Shown here piece by piece: positions 38,891 through 52,051 of a stretch of DNA of 64,000 bases. Source of the DNA: Streptomyces echinatus. Lineage in GTDB: Bacteria > Actinomycetota > Actinomycetes > Streptomycetales > Streptomycetaceae. The notes beneath the pieces were generated by a model. It saw only the letters and a list, made by a program, of their open reading frames with translations, was not told where the DNA came from and ran no database searches. The number at the start of each line of letters is the position of its first letter. Positions within the stretch are counted from its first letter, which is position 1. The stretch covers positions 207,099 through 271,098 of the forward strand of contig NZ_JACHJK010000015.1 in the NCBI RefSeq assembly GCF_014203595.1, given 5' to 3'. The position numbers were made by a program, and so were the translations under genes.

Positions 38891-41617
38891 CTAGTGCGCC
38901 GCGGATTCCCAGTCGGGGCCCACGCCCACCGAGACGTCCAGCGGGGCCCTCAGCTCGACGGCGGCGGCCATCTCACGGCGGACGATCCGCTCCGCGGCCG
39001 CCCGCTCGCCGGGGGCGATCTCCAGGACGATTTCGTCGTGGACCTGGAGCAGCATGCGGGACTTGAGGTCCGCCTCCCGCAGCGCGCTGTCGACCTTGAG
39101 CATGGCGATCTTGACGATGTCCGCCGCCGTGCCCTGGATGGGCGCGTTGAGGGCCATGCGCTCGGCCGCCTCGCGGCGCTGGCGGTTGTCGCTGTTGAGG
39201 TCGGGAAGATACCGGCGGCGGCCGAAGAGCGTCGCCGTGTAACCCGTCGCCCGGGCCTCGTCGACCGCCCGGCGCAGATAGTCCCGGACCCCGCCGAAGC
39301 GCTCGAAGTACGCGTCCATCAGGGCGCGGGCCTCGGCCGCCTCGATGTTCAGCTGCTGGGAGAGGCCGAACGCGGACAGGCCGTAGGCCAGGCCGTACGA
39401 CATCGCCTTGATCTTGCGGCGCATCTCCGCGTCCACCGCGCCGGGCTCGACGGCGAACACCTGGGACGCGGCCGTGGTGTGCAGGTCCTCGCCGGAGGTG
39501 AACGCCTGGATCAGGCCCTCGTCCTCGGAGAGGTGGGCCATCACACGCAGTTCGATCTGGCTGTAGTCCGCGGTCATCAGGGACTCGAAGCCCTCGCCGA
39601 CCACGAAGCCGCGGCGGATGGCCCGGCCCTCGTCCGTGCGGACCGGGATGTTCTGGAGGTTCGGGTCCGTGGAGGACAGACGGCCGGTCGCGGCCACCGT
39701 CTGGTTGAACGTGGTGTGGATGCGGCCGTCGCCCGCGACGGTCTTGATCAGGCCCTCGACCGTGACCCGGAGCTTCGCCTGCTCGCGGTGCCGGAGCATG
39801 ATCACGGGCAGTTCGTTGTCCGTCTGGCCGGCGAGCCAGGCCAGGGCGTCGGCGTCCGTGGTGTAGCCGGTCTTGGTCTTCTTGGTCTTCGGCAGGGCCA
39901 GTTCGTCGAAGAGGACCTGCTGGAGCTGCTTGGGCGAGCCCAGGTTGAACTCGTGACCGGCCGCCGCGTGCGCTTCCTTCACGGCCTGCTGCACCGCGCC
40001 CGCGAACATCTGCTCCATGGCTTCGAGATGCGTCCGGTCGGCCGCGATGCCGTGCCGCTCCATGCGGGCGAGCAGGGCGGACGTCGGCAGCTCCATGTCG
40101 CGCAGGAGGTCGGCGGCGCCGACTTCCTCCAGGCGGGTCTGGAAGGCCTCGCCGAGGTCGAGGACCGCGCGGGCCTGGACCATCAGGGCCTCGGCCTCGG
40201 CGCCGTCGTCCGCGCCGAAGGCCAGCTGGCCGTCGGCCGCGGCGGCCGGCACCAGCTCGCGGTGCAGGTACTCCATGGACAGCGCGTCCAGGTCGAAGGA
40301 GCGGCGTCCGGGCTTGACCAGGTAGGCGGCGAGCGCGGTGTCCATGGTCACGCCCTCGACGGACCAGCCGTGCTCGGCGAGGACCCGCATGGCGCCCTTG
40401 GCGTTGTGGAACACCTTGGCCCGGCCCGCGTCGGCCAGCCAGGCCGCGAACGCGTTCTCGTCGGCCTCGTCCAGCTCGGACGGGTCGAACCAGGCCGCCG
40501 CTCCCCCGGCCGCGGCGAGGGCGACCTCGGCGACGGAGCCGGTGCCCAGCGCCCAGGTGTCGACGGTGGCGACGCCCAGGGTCCCGGTGCCGTGCTCGGT
40601 GAGCCAGGGGGCCAGCTCGCCGGTGCCCAGGACCGTGCCGTCGATCTCGACGCCCTCGGCGGCCACCGGGGCGGCTTCGGCCTCCTCCGTGCCCGGGTCG
40701 ACGGCGAAGAGGCGCTCGCGCAGTGACGGGTTGCGGATCTCCAGGGTGTCCAGGACCATCGTGACGGTCTTGCGGTCGTACGGGGCCCGCTCCAGGTCGG
40801 CGACCGACTTCGGGAGCTCGACCTGGCGCTCCAGCTCGGTCAGGACCCGGTTGAGCTTGACCGACTCCAGGTGGTCGCGGAGGTTCTGGCCCGCCTTGCC
40901 CTTGACCTCCTCGGCCCGCTCGACCAGCTCGGCGAAGGACCCGAACTGGTTGATCCACTTCGCGGCGGTCTTCTCGCCGACGCCGGGGATGCCGGGGAGG
41001 TTGTCGGACGGGTCGCCGCGCAGGGCCGCGAAGTCCGGGTACTGGGCCGGCGTCAATCCGTACTTCTCGAAAACCTTCTCCGGGGTGAACCGGGTCAGCT
41101 CCGAGACGCCCTTCGTCGGGTAGAGCACGGTGATGTTCTCGGTGACCAGCTGGAAGGAGTCGCGGTCACCGGTGACGATCAGCACCTCGAAGCCCTCGGC
41201 CTCGGCCTGGGTGGCGAGGGTGGCGATGATGTCGTCCGCCTCGAAGCCCGGCACGGCGAAGCGCTGCGCCTGCATCGCGTCGAGCAGCTCGCCGATCAGC
41301 TCGACCTGGCCCTTGAACTCGTCCGGGGTCTTGGACCGGTTCGCCTTGTACTCGGTGAACCGCTCGGAGCGCCAGGTCTTGCGCGACACGTCGAAGGCCG
41401 CCGCGAAGTGCGTGGGCGCCTCGTCACGCAGCGTGTTGGCCAGCATCGACGCGAAGCCGTAGATCGCGTTCGTCGGCTGGCCGGTCGCGGTCGTGAAGTT
41501 CTCCGCGGGCAGCGCGAAGAACGCGCGGTAGGCCAGCGAGTGCCCGTCCATGAGCATCAGCCGGGGACGGCCGCCGCCGGGGTTCTTGTCGGTCTGCTTC
41601 GATGCTGTCTCTGCCAC
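38891..41617 (-). CDS. polA: DNA polymerase I
   Basis: The protein has 908 residues. The 5'-3' exonuclease domain opens with RLMLMDGHSLAYRAFFALPA and includes VPGFEADDIIATLA and DNLPGIPGVGEKTAAKWINQ. The polymerase domain has motif A MTADYSQIELRVMAHLSEDE, the O-helix region RRKIKAMSYGLAYGLSAFGL, and motif C LQVHDEIVLEIAPGERAAAE. The middle domain (GTLGVATVDTWALGTGSVAE) lacks the Asp-x-Glu of proofreading Pol I, so 3'-5' exonuclease activity is probably lost, as in other actinobacteria. GTG 41615-41617 begins the conserved AETASKQTDKNPGGGRPRLM. It is divergent from the FdhF-type gene. Confidence 0.97.
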   Translation of the reverse strand: MAETASKQTDKNPGGGRPRLMLMDGHSLAYRAFFALPAENFTTATGQPTNAIYGFASMLANTLRDEAPTHFAAAFDVSRKTWRSERFTEYKANRSKTPDEFKGQVELIGELLDAMQAQRFAVPGFEADDIIATLATQAEAEGFEVLIVTGDRDSFQLVTENITVLYPTKGVSELTRFTPEKVFEKYGLTPAQYPDFAALRGDPSDNLPGIPGVGEKTAAKWINQFGSFAELVERAEEVKGKAGQNLRDHLESVKLNRVLTELERQVELPKSVADLERAPYDRKTVTMVLDTLEIRNPSLRERLFAVDPGTEEAEAAPVAAEGVEIDGTVLGTGELAPWLTEHGTGTLGVATVDTWALGTGSVAEVALAAAGGAAAWFDPSELDEADENAFAAWLADAGRAKVFHNAKGAMRVLAEHGWSVEGVTMDTALAAYLVKPGRRSFDLDALSMEYLHRELVPAAAADGQLAFGADDGAEAEALMVQARAVLDLGEAFQTRLEEVGAADLLRDMELPTSALLARMERHGIAADRTHLEAMEQMFAGAVQQAVKEAHAAAGHEFNLGSPKQLQQVLFDELALPKTKKTKTGYTTDADALAWLAGQTDNELPVIMLRHREQAKLRVTVEGLIKTVAGDGRIHTTFNQTVAATGRLSSTDPNLQNIPVRTDEGRAIRRGFVVGEGFESLMTADYSQIELRVMAHLSEDEGLIQAFTSGEDLHTTAASQVFAVEPGAVDAEMRRKIKAMSYGLAYGLSAFGLSQQLNIEAAEARALMDAYFERFGGVRDYLRRAVDEARATGYTATLFGRRRYLPDLNSDNRQRREAAERMALNAPIQGTAADIVKIAMLKVDSALREADLKSRMLLQVHDEIVLEIAPGERAAAERIVRREMAAAVELRAPLDVSVGVGPDWESAAH

Positions 41618-41823
41618 GTCCCCGATCCTGCCACGCCGCACCGACAGTCCGGGCCGGACGGTTCCCCGCCGGGCACAGCCGGGCGCGACTCGGTCACCCA
41701 CCGCGACCGGAGCCCCGCGCCCCCGTGTTCCCGGACCGTGCCCCGCCCGCCCGGCACGGCTGTCGGTACCGCGTGGGAGGATCGTCGGCGTACTTCTCAC
41801 ACGCAGTCGAAGGGGACCGTGCG

Positions 41824-44136
<2,313 letters not shown>

Positions 44137-44183
44137 GCGTTTGCTCAGCGGTAGACAGGTGGACGAAGAACGGAGCCGGGCCC

Positions 44184-44675
44184 ATGGGCGAGCAGCAGCG
44201 AGTGAAGTTCCCGCAGGAGATCATCGACGAGTACGCGGCGCTCGGCGTGGACCTGCCCGCCCTGTTCTCGGCCGGACACCTGGGCACCCGCATGGGCGTG
44301 CAGATCCTGGAGGCCTCGCCGGAGAAGGTCGTCGGGACCATGCCGGTGGAGGGCAACACCCAGCCGTACGGCCTGCTGCACGGCGGCGCGTCCGCGGTGC
44401 TGGCGGAGACCCTGGGCTCGGTCGGCACGATGCTGCACGGCGGCAGCTCGAAGATCGCGGTCGGTGTGGACCTGAACTGTACGCACCACCGCGGGGTCCG
44501 GTCGGGCCTGGTGACGGGCGTGGCCACGCCGGTGCACCGGGGCCGGTCGACGGCGACGTACGAGATCGTGATCAGTGACGAGGAGGGCCGCCGGGTCTGC
44601 TCCGCCCGGCTCACCTGCCTGCTGCGGGACGTGCGCCCGGGCGACGGGGCTCCGTCGGAGTCCACCGGGAGCTGA
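44184..44675 (+). CDS. PaaI-type hotdog-fold thioesterase
   Basis: The protein has 163 residues. The hotdog motif GLLHGGASAVLAETLGSVGT (with catalytic Glu/Asp-region) is followed by VGVDLNCTHHRGVRSGLVTG and HRGRSTATYEIVISDEEGRR, the PaaI/YbdB pattern. Substrates are acyl-CoAs, often aromatic. ATG 44184 has GGAG eight bases upstream, and the gene starts 47 bp after the FdhF-type gene on the same strand, so both are probably in one transcript. Confidence 0.9.
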   Translation: MGEQQRVKFPQEIIDEYAALGVDLPALFSAGHLGTRMGVQILEASPEKVVGTMPVEGNTQPYGLLHGGASAVLAETLGSVGTMLHGGSSKIAVGVDLNCTHHRGVRSGLVTGVATPVHRGRSTATYEIVISDEEGRRVCSARLTCLLRDVRPGDGAPSESTGS

Positions 44676-44754
44676 TCCGCCGCTTCCGCGGAAAGCCAGG
44701 CTCCGCTTCCGCCGGAGCGTTGCCCCTCGCCGTCCCTCCCCTTAGCTTCGGCAC

Positions 44755-45222
44755 ATGGGACGGCGAGGAGGCCCCCCGCCGGGGGTGAGGTTCCTGGTAC
44801 TCGGGCTGGCGTTGCCGGCACTGCTGTGCGCGACGGCCTGCGCCGGGCCCGGCACCCTCCGGCGCCCCGCCGGCCCCGATGCCTCCCCGCGTCCGGCCCG
44901 TCCCTCCGCCGCCTCCGAAGGCGCGCCGCGGCCCGCCGGCCCCACCACCGCCCCCGCCGCGGCCTCCGCCGCCGGCCTGTGCGCCAGGATCGTCGCCCAC
45001 TGGTCGCGCGAGGCACTCGACGGCGGCACCTACGGCGACTACCAGTCGATGGGCCTGTCCAACGGGCAGTACGAGATCCTGAGGGACGTCGTGGACGCCG
45101 CACGGCCCGTGAGACGCCGTCAAGGCACTGCGGCGGCCAACAGGTTGATCGACCGTCAGGCGCGCGCGGGCTGCGCCGCCCGCTATCGCCACGGAACCCC
45201 GAGCGCAGGCCCCTGGTCATGA
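44755..45222 (+). CDS. hypothetical lipoprotein
   Basis: The protein has 155 residues. It has a basic N-terminus (MGRRGGPPPGVR), a hydrophobic stretch (FLVLGLALPALLCATAC) ending in a lipobox-like ATAC, then 40 residues of Ala/Pro-rich linker. A small domain follows (LCARIVAHWSREALDGGTYG, DYQSMGLSNGQYEILRDVVD, NRLIDRQARAGCAARYR) with two conserved cysteines. Function unknown. Its stop overlaps the next start (ATGA at 45219-45222), so the two are translationally coupled. Confidence 0.8.
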   Translation: MGRRGGPPPGVRFLVLGLALPALLCATACAGPGTLRRPAGPDASPRPARPSAASEGAPRPAGPTTAPAAASAAGLCARIVAHWSREALDGGTYGDYQSMGLSNGQYEILRDVVDAARPVRRRQGTAAANRLIDRQARAGCAARYRHGTPSAGPWS

Positions 45223-45854
45223 GCGGCATCGGACCACTGGAGCCCGGCGAGGACACCCACGCCTGGGACGGCCGCCCGCCCAAGGCCCCGCGGCCGGCCG
45301 GCCGGACACGCACGGCCCTGGCCGCCTGGCACCGCCGTCACCGGCGGATCACCTTCGCCCTGCTCGCCGCGGCCGTCCTCCTGGCAGGGGGCGGCTATCT
45401 CCACGCCACCCGTCCGCAGCGGCCGCCGGAACGCCCCGAGCGTCCGCGTGCCGAGGTGCCGTACCCGGTCCAGGTGGCGGACGTCACCTACCTCGACGGC
45501 CGCACCACCCCGGCGGACGCCCCGCCGCGCAGCTTCAGCTTCGCCGTCCTACTGAGCGTGACATCGGGACCGCCCGTCACCGTGACGCGTGTGACCCAGC
45601 CGTACGCAGGGCTGTCACTGACGACGGAACCTCAAGTTCCCTTCCAGACAAAGGCCGGTTCGGCCCACAAGATCACGATAACGATGCACGTGACGAAATG
45701 CGGAAAAGCCCCCAGGAACGCCGCCCTCCCTTTCCTGGACGTAACTCTGCGTAATGCGCGCGCAATGCAGGTACAGAGCTTCATCCTGGGCCCGCGCTAC
45801 GCGCAGGACCTCTCCCGGTCCCTGGAAGTCGCCTGCAGCAACAGACTTCGGTAA
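45219..45854 (+). CDS. hypothetical membrane-anchored extracytoplasmic protein
   Basis: The protein has 211 residues. A cytoplasmic Arg-rich N-terminus is followed by one membrane helix (ITFALLAAAVLLAGGGYLHA, about residue 45-65). An extracytoplasmic domain then has SFSFAVLLSVTSGPPVTVTR, LSLTTEPQVPFQTKAGSAHK and ITITMHVTKCGKAPRNAALP, like an immunoglobulin-type beta-sandwich. Function unknown. ATG 45219 overlaps the stop of the lipoprotein gene, so both may act together at the cell surface. The third-position GC is lower toward the 3' end than in neighbours. Confidence 0.8.
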   Translation: MSGIGPLEPGEDTHAWDGRPPKAPRPAGRTRTALAAWHRRHRRITFALLAAAVLLAGGGYLHATRPQRPPERPERPRAEVPYPVQVADVTYLDGRTTPADAPPRSFSFAVLLSVTSGPPVTVTRVTQPYAGLSLTTEPQVPFQTKAGSAHKITITMHVTKCGKAPRNAALPFLDVTLRNARAMQVQSFILGPRYAQDLSRSLEVACSNRLR

Positions 45855-46141
45855 TCAGCAAAACAGCCGAGACGCCTGAATTGATCATGGCGGGTCCTGC
45901 GGGTTCTCAGAATGCGGACGCCGCGAATCCACCTGAATTCAGCCTTCCCGCCCACGCAGTACCGCTGTGCATTACGTCGTGTCATAACAAGAGCGTCACA
46001 GCCTCGGTCAGACACTCCTCCACGTTCCCCACACACGCCTAGAGTCACGGCCAGTCACCGCGCCTTCGGATTCTCAATTCAGCGCGGCGCGCGACTCGAC
46101 CGCTTCCACGGGGAGGCGGTTGCCTGGGGAAAGGACTGATC

Positions 46142-47374
46142 GTGCGTCAACGTTCGCTTATCGCCATCACCGCCGCGCTGGCGGCGGGAGCGCTCACCCT
46201 CACCGCCTGCGGCTCGCGTGACAGCGGCGACAAGAAGGACTCGGGCGACGGCGGCGGCACCACCGTCGTCATCGGTGTCGACGCCCCTCTGACCGGCGAC
46301 CTGTCCGCCATGGGCCTCGGCATCAAGAACTCGGCGGACCTCGCCGCCAAGAACGCCAACAAGCAGAACCTCGTCAAGGGCGTCACCTTCAAGACCGAGG
46401 CCCTCGACGACCAGGCGCAGCCGTCCGCCGGCCAGCAGAACGCCTCCAAGTTCGTCAGCGAGAAAGAGGTCCTCGGCGTCGTCGGCCCGCTGAACTCCTC
46501 CGTCGCGGAGTCCATGCAGAAGGTCTTCGACGACGCCAAGCTGGTCCAGGTCTCGCCGGCCAACACCGGCCCGGCCCTCACCCAGGGCCAGGACTGGCAG
46601 ACCAAGAAGGTCCGCGGCTACAAGTCGTACTTCCGCACCGCGACCACGGACGCCATCCAGGGCCCGTTCGCCGCCCAGTACGTCTTCAACGAGGCCAAGA
46701 AGAAGAAGGTCTTCGTCATCGACGACAAGAAGACCTACGGCTCCGGCCTCGCCGCGACCTTCACCGACGAGTTCAAGAAGCTCGGCGGCAAGGTGGTCGG
46801 CACCGAGCACATCAACCCCGACGCCAAGGACTTCTCCGCGGTCGCCACCAAGGTGAAGAACTCCGGCGCCCAGGTGGTCTACTACGGCGGCGAGTACCCG
46901 CAGGCCGGCCCGCTGAGCAAGCAGATCAAGGCCGCCGGCGCCAAGATCCCGCTCGTCGGCGGCGACGGCATCAAGGACGACACGTTCATGAAGCTGGCCG
47001 GCTCCGAGGCCACCGGCGACCTCGCCACCTCCGTCGGCGCCCCGGTCGAGGACCTCCCCTCCGCCAAGCAGTTCGTCGCCGACTACAAGGCCGGCGGCTA
47101 CAAGGAGGAGTACTCCGCCTACGGCGGCTACGCCTACGACTCCGCCTGGGCGATCATCGAGGCCGTCAAGAAGGTCGTCGACGACAACGGCGGCAAGCTC
47201 CCCGACGACGCCCGCGCCAAGATCACCGAGGCCATGCAGGGTGTGTCCTTCGACGGCGTGACCGGCAAGGTCTCCTTCGACGAGTTCGGCGACGCCACCA
47301 ACAAGCAGCTCACCGTGTACGCCGTGAAGAACGGTGCCTGGGTCCCGGTCAAGTCCGGTACCTACTCCGGCTGA
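46142..47374 (+). CDS. livK: branched-chain amino acid ABC transporter substrate-binding lipoprotein
   Basis: The protein has 410 residues. A lipoprotein signal (SLIAITAALAAGALTLTACG, lipobox LTAC) is followed by a periplasmic-binding type 1 fold: VVIGVDAPLTGDLSAMGLGI, EVLGVVGPLNSSVAESMQKV, SPANTGPALTQGQDW, KKVFVIDDKKTYGSGLAATF and VVYYGGEYPQAGPLSKQIKA. It captures Leu/Ile/Val or related ligands outside the membrane. The codon bias is the strongest in the window, fitting high expression. GTG 46142 has AAAGGA upstream. It starts the livKHMGF operon; a hairpin follows before livH. Confidence 0.95.
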   Translation: MRQRSLIAITAALAAGALTLTACGSRDSGDKKDSGDGGGTTVVIGVDAPLTGDLSAMGLGIKNSADLAAKNANKQNLVKGVTFKTEALDDQAQPSAGQQNASKFVSEKEVLGVVGPLNSSVAESMQKVFDDAKLVQVSPANTGPALTQGQDWQTKKVRGYKSYFRTATTDAIQGPFAAQYVFNEAKKKKVFVIDDKKTYGSGLAATFTDEFKKLGGKVVGTEHINPDAKDFSAVATKVKNSGAQVVYYGGEYPQAGPLSKQIKAAGAKIPLVGGDGIKDDTFMKLAGSEATGDLATSVGAPVEDLPSAKQFVADYKAGGYKEEYSAYGGYAYDSAWAIIEAVKKVVDDNGGKLPDDARAKITEAMQGVSFDGVTGKVSFDEFGDATNKQLTVYAVKNGAWVPVKSGTYSG

Positions 47375-47396
47375 CCCACGCCCGAACCACCAAGAG

Positions 47397-47432
47397 CCGC
47401 GCGGGGCGCTGTTCCACTGGCGCCCCGCGCGG
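47397..47432 (+). terminator. attenuator-like hairpin between livK and livH
   Basis: CCGCGCGGGGCGC (47397-47409) and GCGCCCCGCGCGG (47420-47432) form a perfect 13-bp stem with a 10-base loop, 22 bp after the livK stop. In binding-protein operons such a hairpin usually lowers expression of the downstream membrane genes relative to the binding protein or protects the livK 3' end. Confidence 0.75.
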
Positions 47433-47484
47433 ACTCACATCCGGCCACATCCCTCGCACTTTCCGAACGCTCGGAGGACATGCG

Positions 47485-48414
47485 GTGAACGAACTGCCGC
47501 AGCAGCTGGTCAACGGCCTGCTACTAGGATCCATGTACGGGCTGGTCGCCATCGGCTACACAATGGTCTACGGCATTGTCCAGCTCATCAACTTCGCCCA
47601 CGGCGAGATATTCATGACGGGAGCCTTCGGCGCCCTCACCGTCTGGCTCTGGCTCCCCGGCGGCACCAGCATGTGGCTCGCGCTGCCGCTGATGATCGTC
47701 GGTGCCATCATCGTCGCGGTCGCCATCGCCGTCGGGGCGGAACGGTTCGCCTACCGGCCCCTCCGCACCGCCCCACGCCTCGCCCCCCTCATCACCGCCA
47801 TCGGCCTCTCCCTCGCGCTCCAGCAGGCGGTGTGGGCCTGGTACCCGGAGGCGAAGTCCGCGCGCACCTTCCCGCAGATCCCCGGCGGCCCGTTCGAAAT
47901 CGGCAACGTCACCATCCAGACCGGTGACATCTTCCTCGTCCTCGCGGCCCCCATCAGCATGGCGATCCTCGCCTACTTCGTGATGAAGACCCGCACCGGC
48001 CGCGGCATGCAGGCCACCGCCCAGGACCCGGACACCGCCAAGCTGATGGGCGTCAACACCGACCGCATCATCGTGATCGCGTTCGCCCTCGGCGCCGCGT
48101 TCGCCGCCGTCGGAGCCGTCGCCTACGGCCTGAAGTACGGCGAGATCAACTTCCGCATGGGCTTCATCCTCGGCCTCAAGGCCTTCACCGCGGCCGTCCT
48201 CGGCGGCATCGGCAACATCTACGGAGCCATGATCGGCGGCGTGGTCCTCGGCGTCGCCGAGACCCTGGCCACCGCCTACATCGCCGACATCCCGGGCATG
48301 GACAAGTTCGGCAGCCAGTCCTGGGCCGACGTCTGGGCCTTCGTACTCCTCATCCTCGTACTGCTGTTCAGGCCACAGGGTCTGCTCGGCGAGCGCGTCG
48401 CGGACAGGGCGTGA
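47485..48414 (+). CDS. livH: branched-chain amino acid ABC transporter permease LivH
   Basis: The protein has 309 residues and about eight membrane helices. Typical motifs: QQLVNGLLLGSMYGLVAIGY at the N-terminus, YGIVQLINFAHGEIFMTGAF, AERFAYRPLRTAPRLAPLIT and the EAA-like MGFILGLKAFTAAVLGGIGN near residue 235. The protein forms one half of the membrane channel with LivM. GTG 47485 has GGAGGA eight bases upstream. Its stop overlaps the livM start (GTGA). Confidence 0.95.
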   Translation: MNELPQQLVNGLLLGSMYGLVAIGYTMVYGIVQLINFAHGEIFMTGAFGALTVWLWLPGGTSMWLALPLMIVGAIIVAVAIAVGAERFAYRPLRTAPRLAPLITAIGLSLALQQAVWAWYPEAKSARTFPQIPGGPFEIGNVTIQTGDIFLVLAAPISMAILAYFVMKTRTGRGMQATAQDPDTAKLMGVNTDRIIVIAFALGAAFAAVGAVAYGLKYGEINFRMGFILGLKAFTAAVLGGIGNIYGAMIGGVVLGVAETLATAYIADIPGMDKFGSQSWADVWAFVLLILVLLFRPQGLLGERVADRA

Positions 48415-50249
48415 CACCGATGACCACACAGACCACCGCACCCGAGACCCCCGGCGCCCGCAGGACCGAGACCCCCTCCGGCCTGGTACCCCTGCCGGAG
48501 AAGGCCGGCCGCGCCCTCGCCCTCGGCGGCAGCGTACTGACCATCGTCTCCACCTTCCTCGCCTGGACCTGGACCGCCGAATTCCCCGGCGACCTCACCG
48601 TCTACGGCTACCCGGGCGGCCTCCAGGTCCTCGTCCTCGTCGGCGCGGCCCTCGCCACCCTGTTCGCCCTCGCCTCCTACGGCCTGCGAGGCCTCGGCTG
48701 GCTCACGCCCGCCGGCCCCGACGCCGCCCTGAAGTTCGCCACCCTGGCCACCTTCGCCACCAGCTGGTACACCGTCCTCGCGATCAGCAGCAAACTCGGC
48801 GGACTCGTCAACCTCGAACCCGGCGGCTTCCTCGTCGCCCTCAGCAGCCTCGCCGCCCTGGCCGGCGCGCTCGCCCTGCCCTTCCAGCGGCCCGAGCCCG
48901 AGCCGATCGACCCCGAGGACACCGGCTGGGAGAAGTTCAAGCACAGCGCCGCACACGGCTGGGAGACGATCAAGGCCGTCTTCACCGCCTCCGGCTCGCC
49001 CCGGCCCGTGCCCGCCCTCCCCTCGTACGCCGAGATCCTCATCATCGTCGCCTCCCTCGCACTGGGCCTGCTCGTCTTCACCTACGGCATCGGCACCGAG
49101 TACGACGAGCAGTTCATCGGCTTCCTGATCACCGCGGGCTTCGGCTTCGCCGCCCTCAACAAGGCCGGCCTCATCGCCCACGCCTCGCAGATCGCCTCCC
49201 GCCACCAGAACATCACCATCTGCGGCGCCTTCCTCGCCGCGGCGCTCTTCCCCTTCACCCAGACCGACGACCAGTACGCCACCCTCGGCGTCTACATCCT
49301 GATCTTCGCCACCGTCGCCCTGGGCCTGAACATCGTCGTCGGCCTCGCCGGCCTCCTCGACCTCGGCTACGTCGCCTTCCTCGGCGTCGGCGCCTACGCG
49401 GCCGCCCTGGTCTCCGGCTCCCCCAGCTCACCGTTCGACGTCCACTTCCCCTTCTGGGCCGCCGTCCTCGTCGGCGCCGCCGCCTCGCTCGTCTTCGGCG
49501 TCCTCATCGGCGCCCCCACCCTGCGACTGCGCGGCGACTACCTCGCCATCGTCACCCTCGGCTTCGGTGAGATCTTCCGCATCACGGCGAACAACCTCGA
49601 CGGCACCTCCGGACCCGACATCACCAACGGCTCCAACGGCGTCTCCTCCATCCCGAACCTCGACGTCCTCGGCTTCGACTTCGGCACCCAGCACGACATG
49701 GGCGGCTTCACCATCGGCCGGTTCGCCAACTACTTCTTCCTGATGCTGATCATCACCGCCGTCGTGGTGCTGGTCTTCCGCCGCAGCGGCAACTCCCGCA
49801 TCGGACGCGCCTGGGTGGCCATCCGCGAGGACGAGACCGCCGCACTCGCCATGGGCATCAACGGCTTCCGGGTCAAGCTCATCGCCTTCGCCGTCGGCGC
49901 CTCCCTCGCCGGCCTCGCCGGCACCGTCCAGGCACACGTCACCTACACGGTGACCCCCGAGCAGTACCTGTTCGCCGGCCCCATCCCGCCCAACTCGGCC
50001 TTCCTGCTCGCCGCGGTCGTCCTCGGCGGCATGGGCACCATCAGCGGCCCGCTGATCGGCGCGGCCCTGCTCTTCCTGATCCCCAACAAGCTCCAGTTCC
50101 TCGGCAACTACCAGCTCTTCGCCTTCGGACTCGCGCTCATCCTGCTCATGCGATTCCGCCCCGAGGGCCTCATCCCCAACCGGCGCCGCCAGCTCGAATT
50201 CCACGAAGAGGCCGAAGCGCCCACCCACCTGACGAAGGCGGGGGCCTGA
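48411..50249 (+). CDS. livM: branched-chain amino acid ABC transporter permease LivM with long N-terminal membrane extension
   Basis: The protein has 612 residues, against about 320-420 for most LivM proteins. The C-terminal 320 residues are a normal LivM: ATVALGLNIVVGLAGLLDLG, FLGVGAYAAALVSGS, APTLRLRGDYLAIVTLGFGE and FLLAAVVLGGMGTISGPLIG. The first 290 add about six helices (ALALGGSVLTIVSTFLAWTW, LVLVGAALATLFALASYGL and others), split by an acidic loop (PEPEPIDPEDTGWEKFKHSA). GTG 48411 overlaps the livH stop; ATG 48420 is an alternative. The extension looks like a separate domain fused to the permease, not an artefact, since codon use is uniform. Confidence 0.93.
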   Translation: MTPMTTQTTAPETPGARRTETPSGLVPLPEKAGRALALGGSVLTIVSTFLAWTWTAEFPGDLTVYGYPGGLQVLVLVGAALATLFALASYGLRGLGWLTPAGPDAALKFATLATFATSWYTVLAISSKLGGLVNLEPGGFLVALSSLAALAGALALPFQRPEPEPIDPEDTGWEKFKHSAAHGWETIKAVFTASGSPRPVPALPSYAEILIIVASLALGLLVFTYGIGTEYDEQFIGFLITAGFGFAALNKAGLIAHASQIASRHQNITICGAFLAAALFPFTQTDDQYATLGVYILIFATVALGLNIVVGLAGLLDLGYVAFLGVGAYAAALVSGSPSSPFDVHFPFWAAVLVGAAASLVFGVLIGAPTLRLRGDYLAIVTLGFGEIFRITANNLDGTSGPDITNGSNGVSSIPNLDVLGFDFGTQHDMGGFTIGRFANYFFLMLIITAVVVLVFRRSGNSRIGRAWVAIREDETAALAMGINGFRVKLIAFAVGASLAGLAGTVQAHVTYTVTPEQYLFAGPIPPNSAFLLAAVVLGGMGTISGPLIGAALLFLIPNKLQFLGNYQLFAFGLALILLMRFRPEGLIPNRRRQLEFHEEAEAPTHLTKAGA

Positions 50250-50254
50250 CCACC

Positions 50255-51981
<1,727 letters not shown>

Positions 51982-51997
51982 CCGCACCCACACGACA

Positions 51998-52030
51998 AGG
52001 CCCGCGCCCTCTTCTCCGGGGCGCGGGCCT
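51998..52030. terminator. hairpin between convergent livF and pdtaR
   Basis: AGGCCCGCGCCC (51998-52009) pairs with GGGCGCGGGCCT (52019-52030), a perfect 12-bp stem with a 9-base loop. It lies between stops at 51981 and 52052 and can work from both sides. Confidence 0.82.
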
Positions 52031-52051
52031 CGTCGTACGCGTCGGGGCGGC

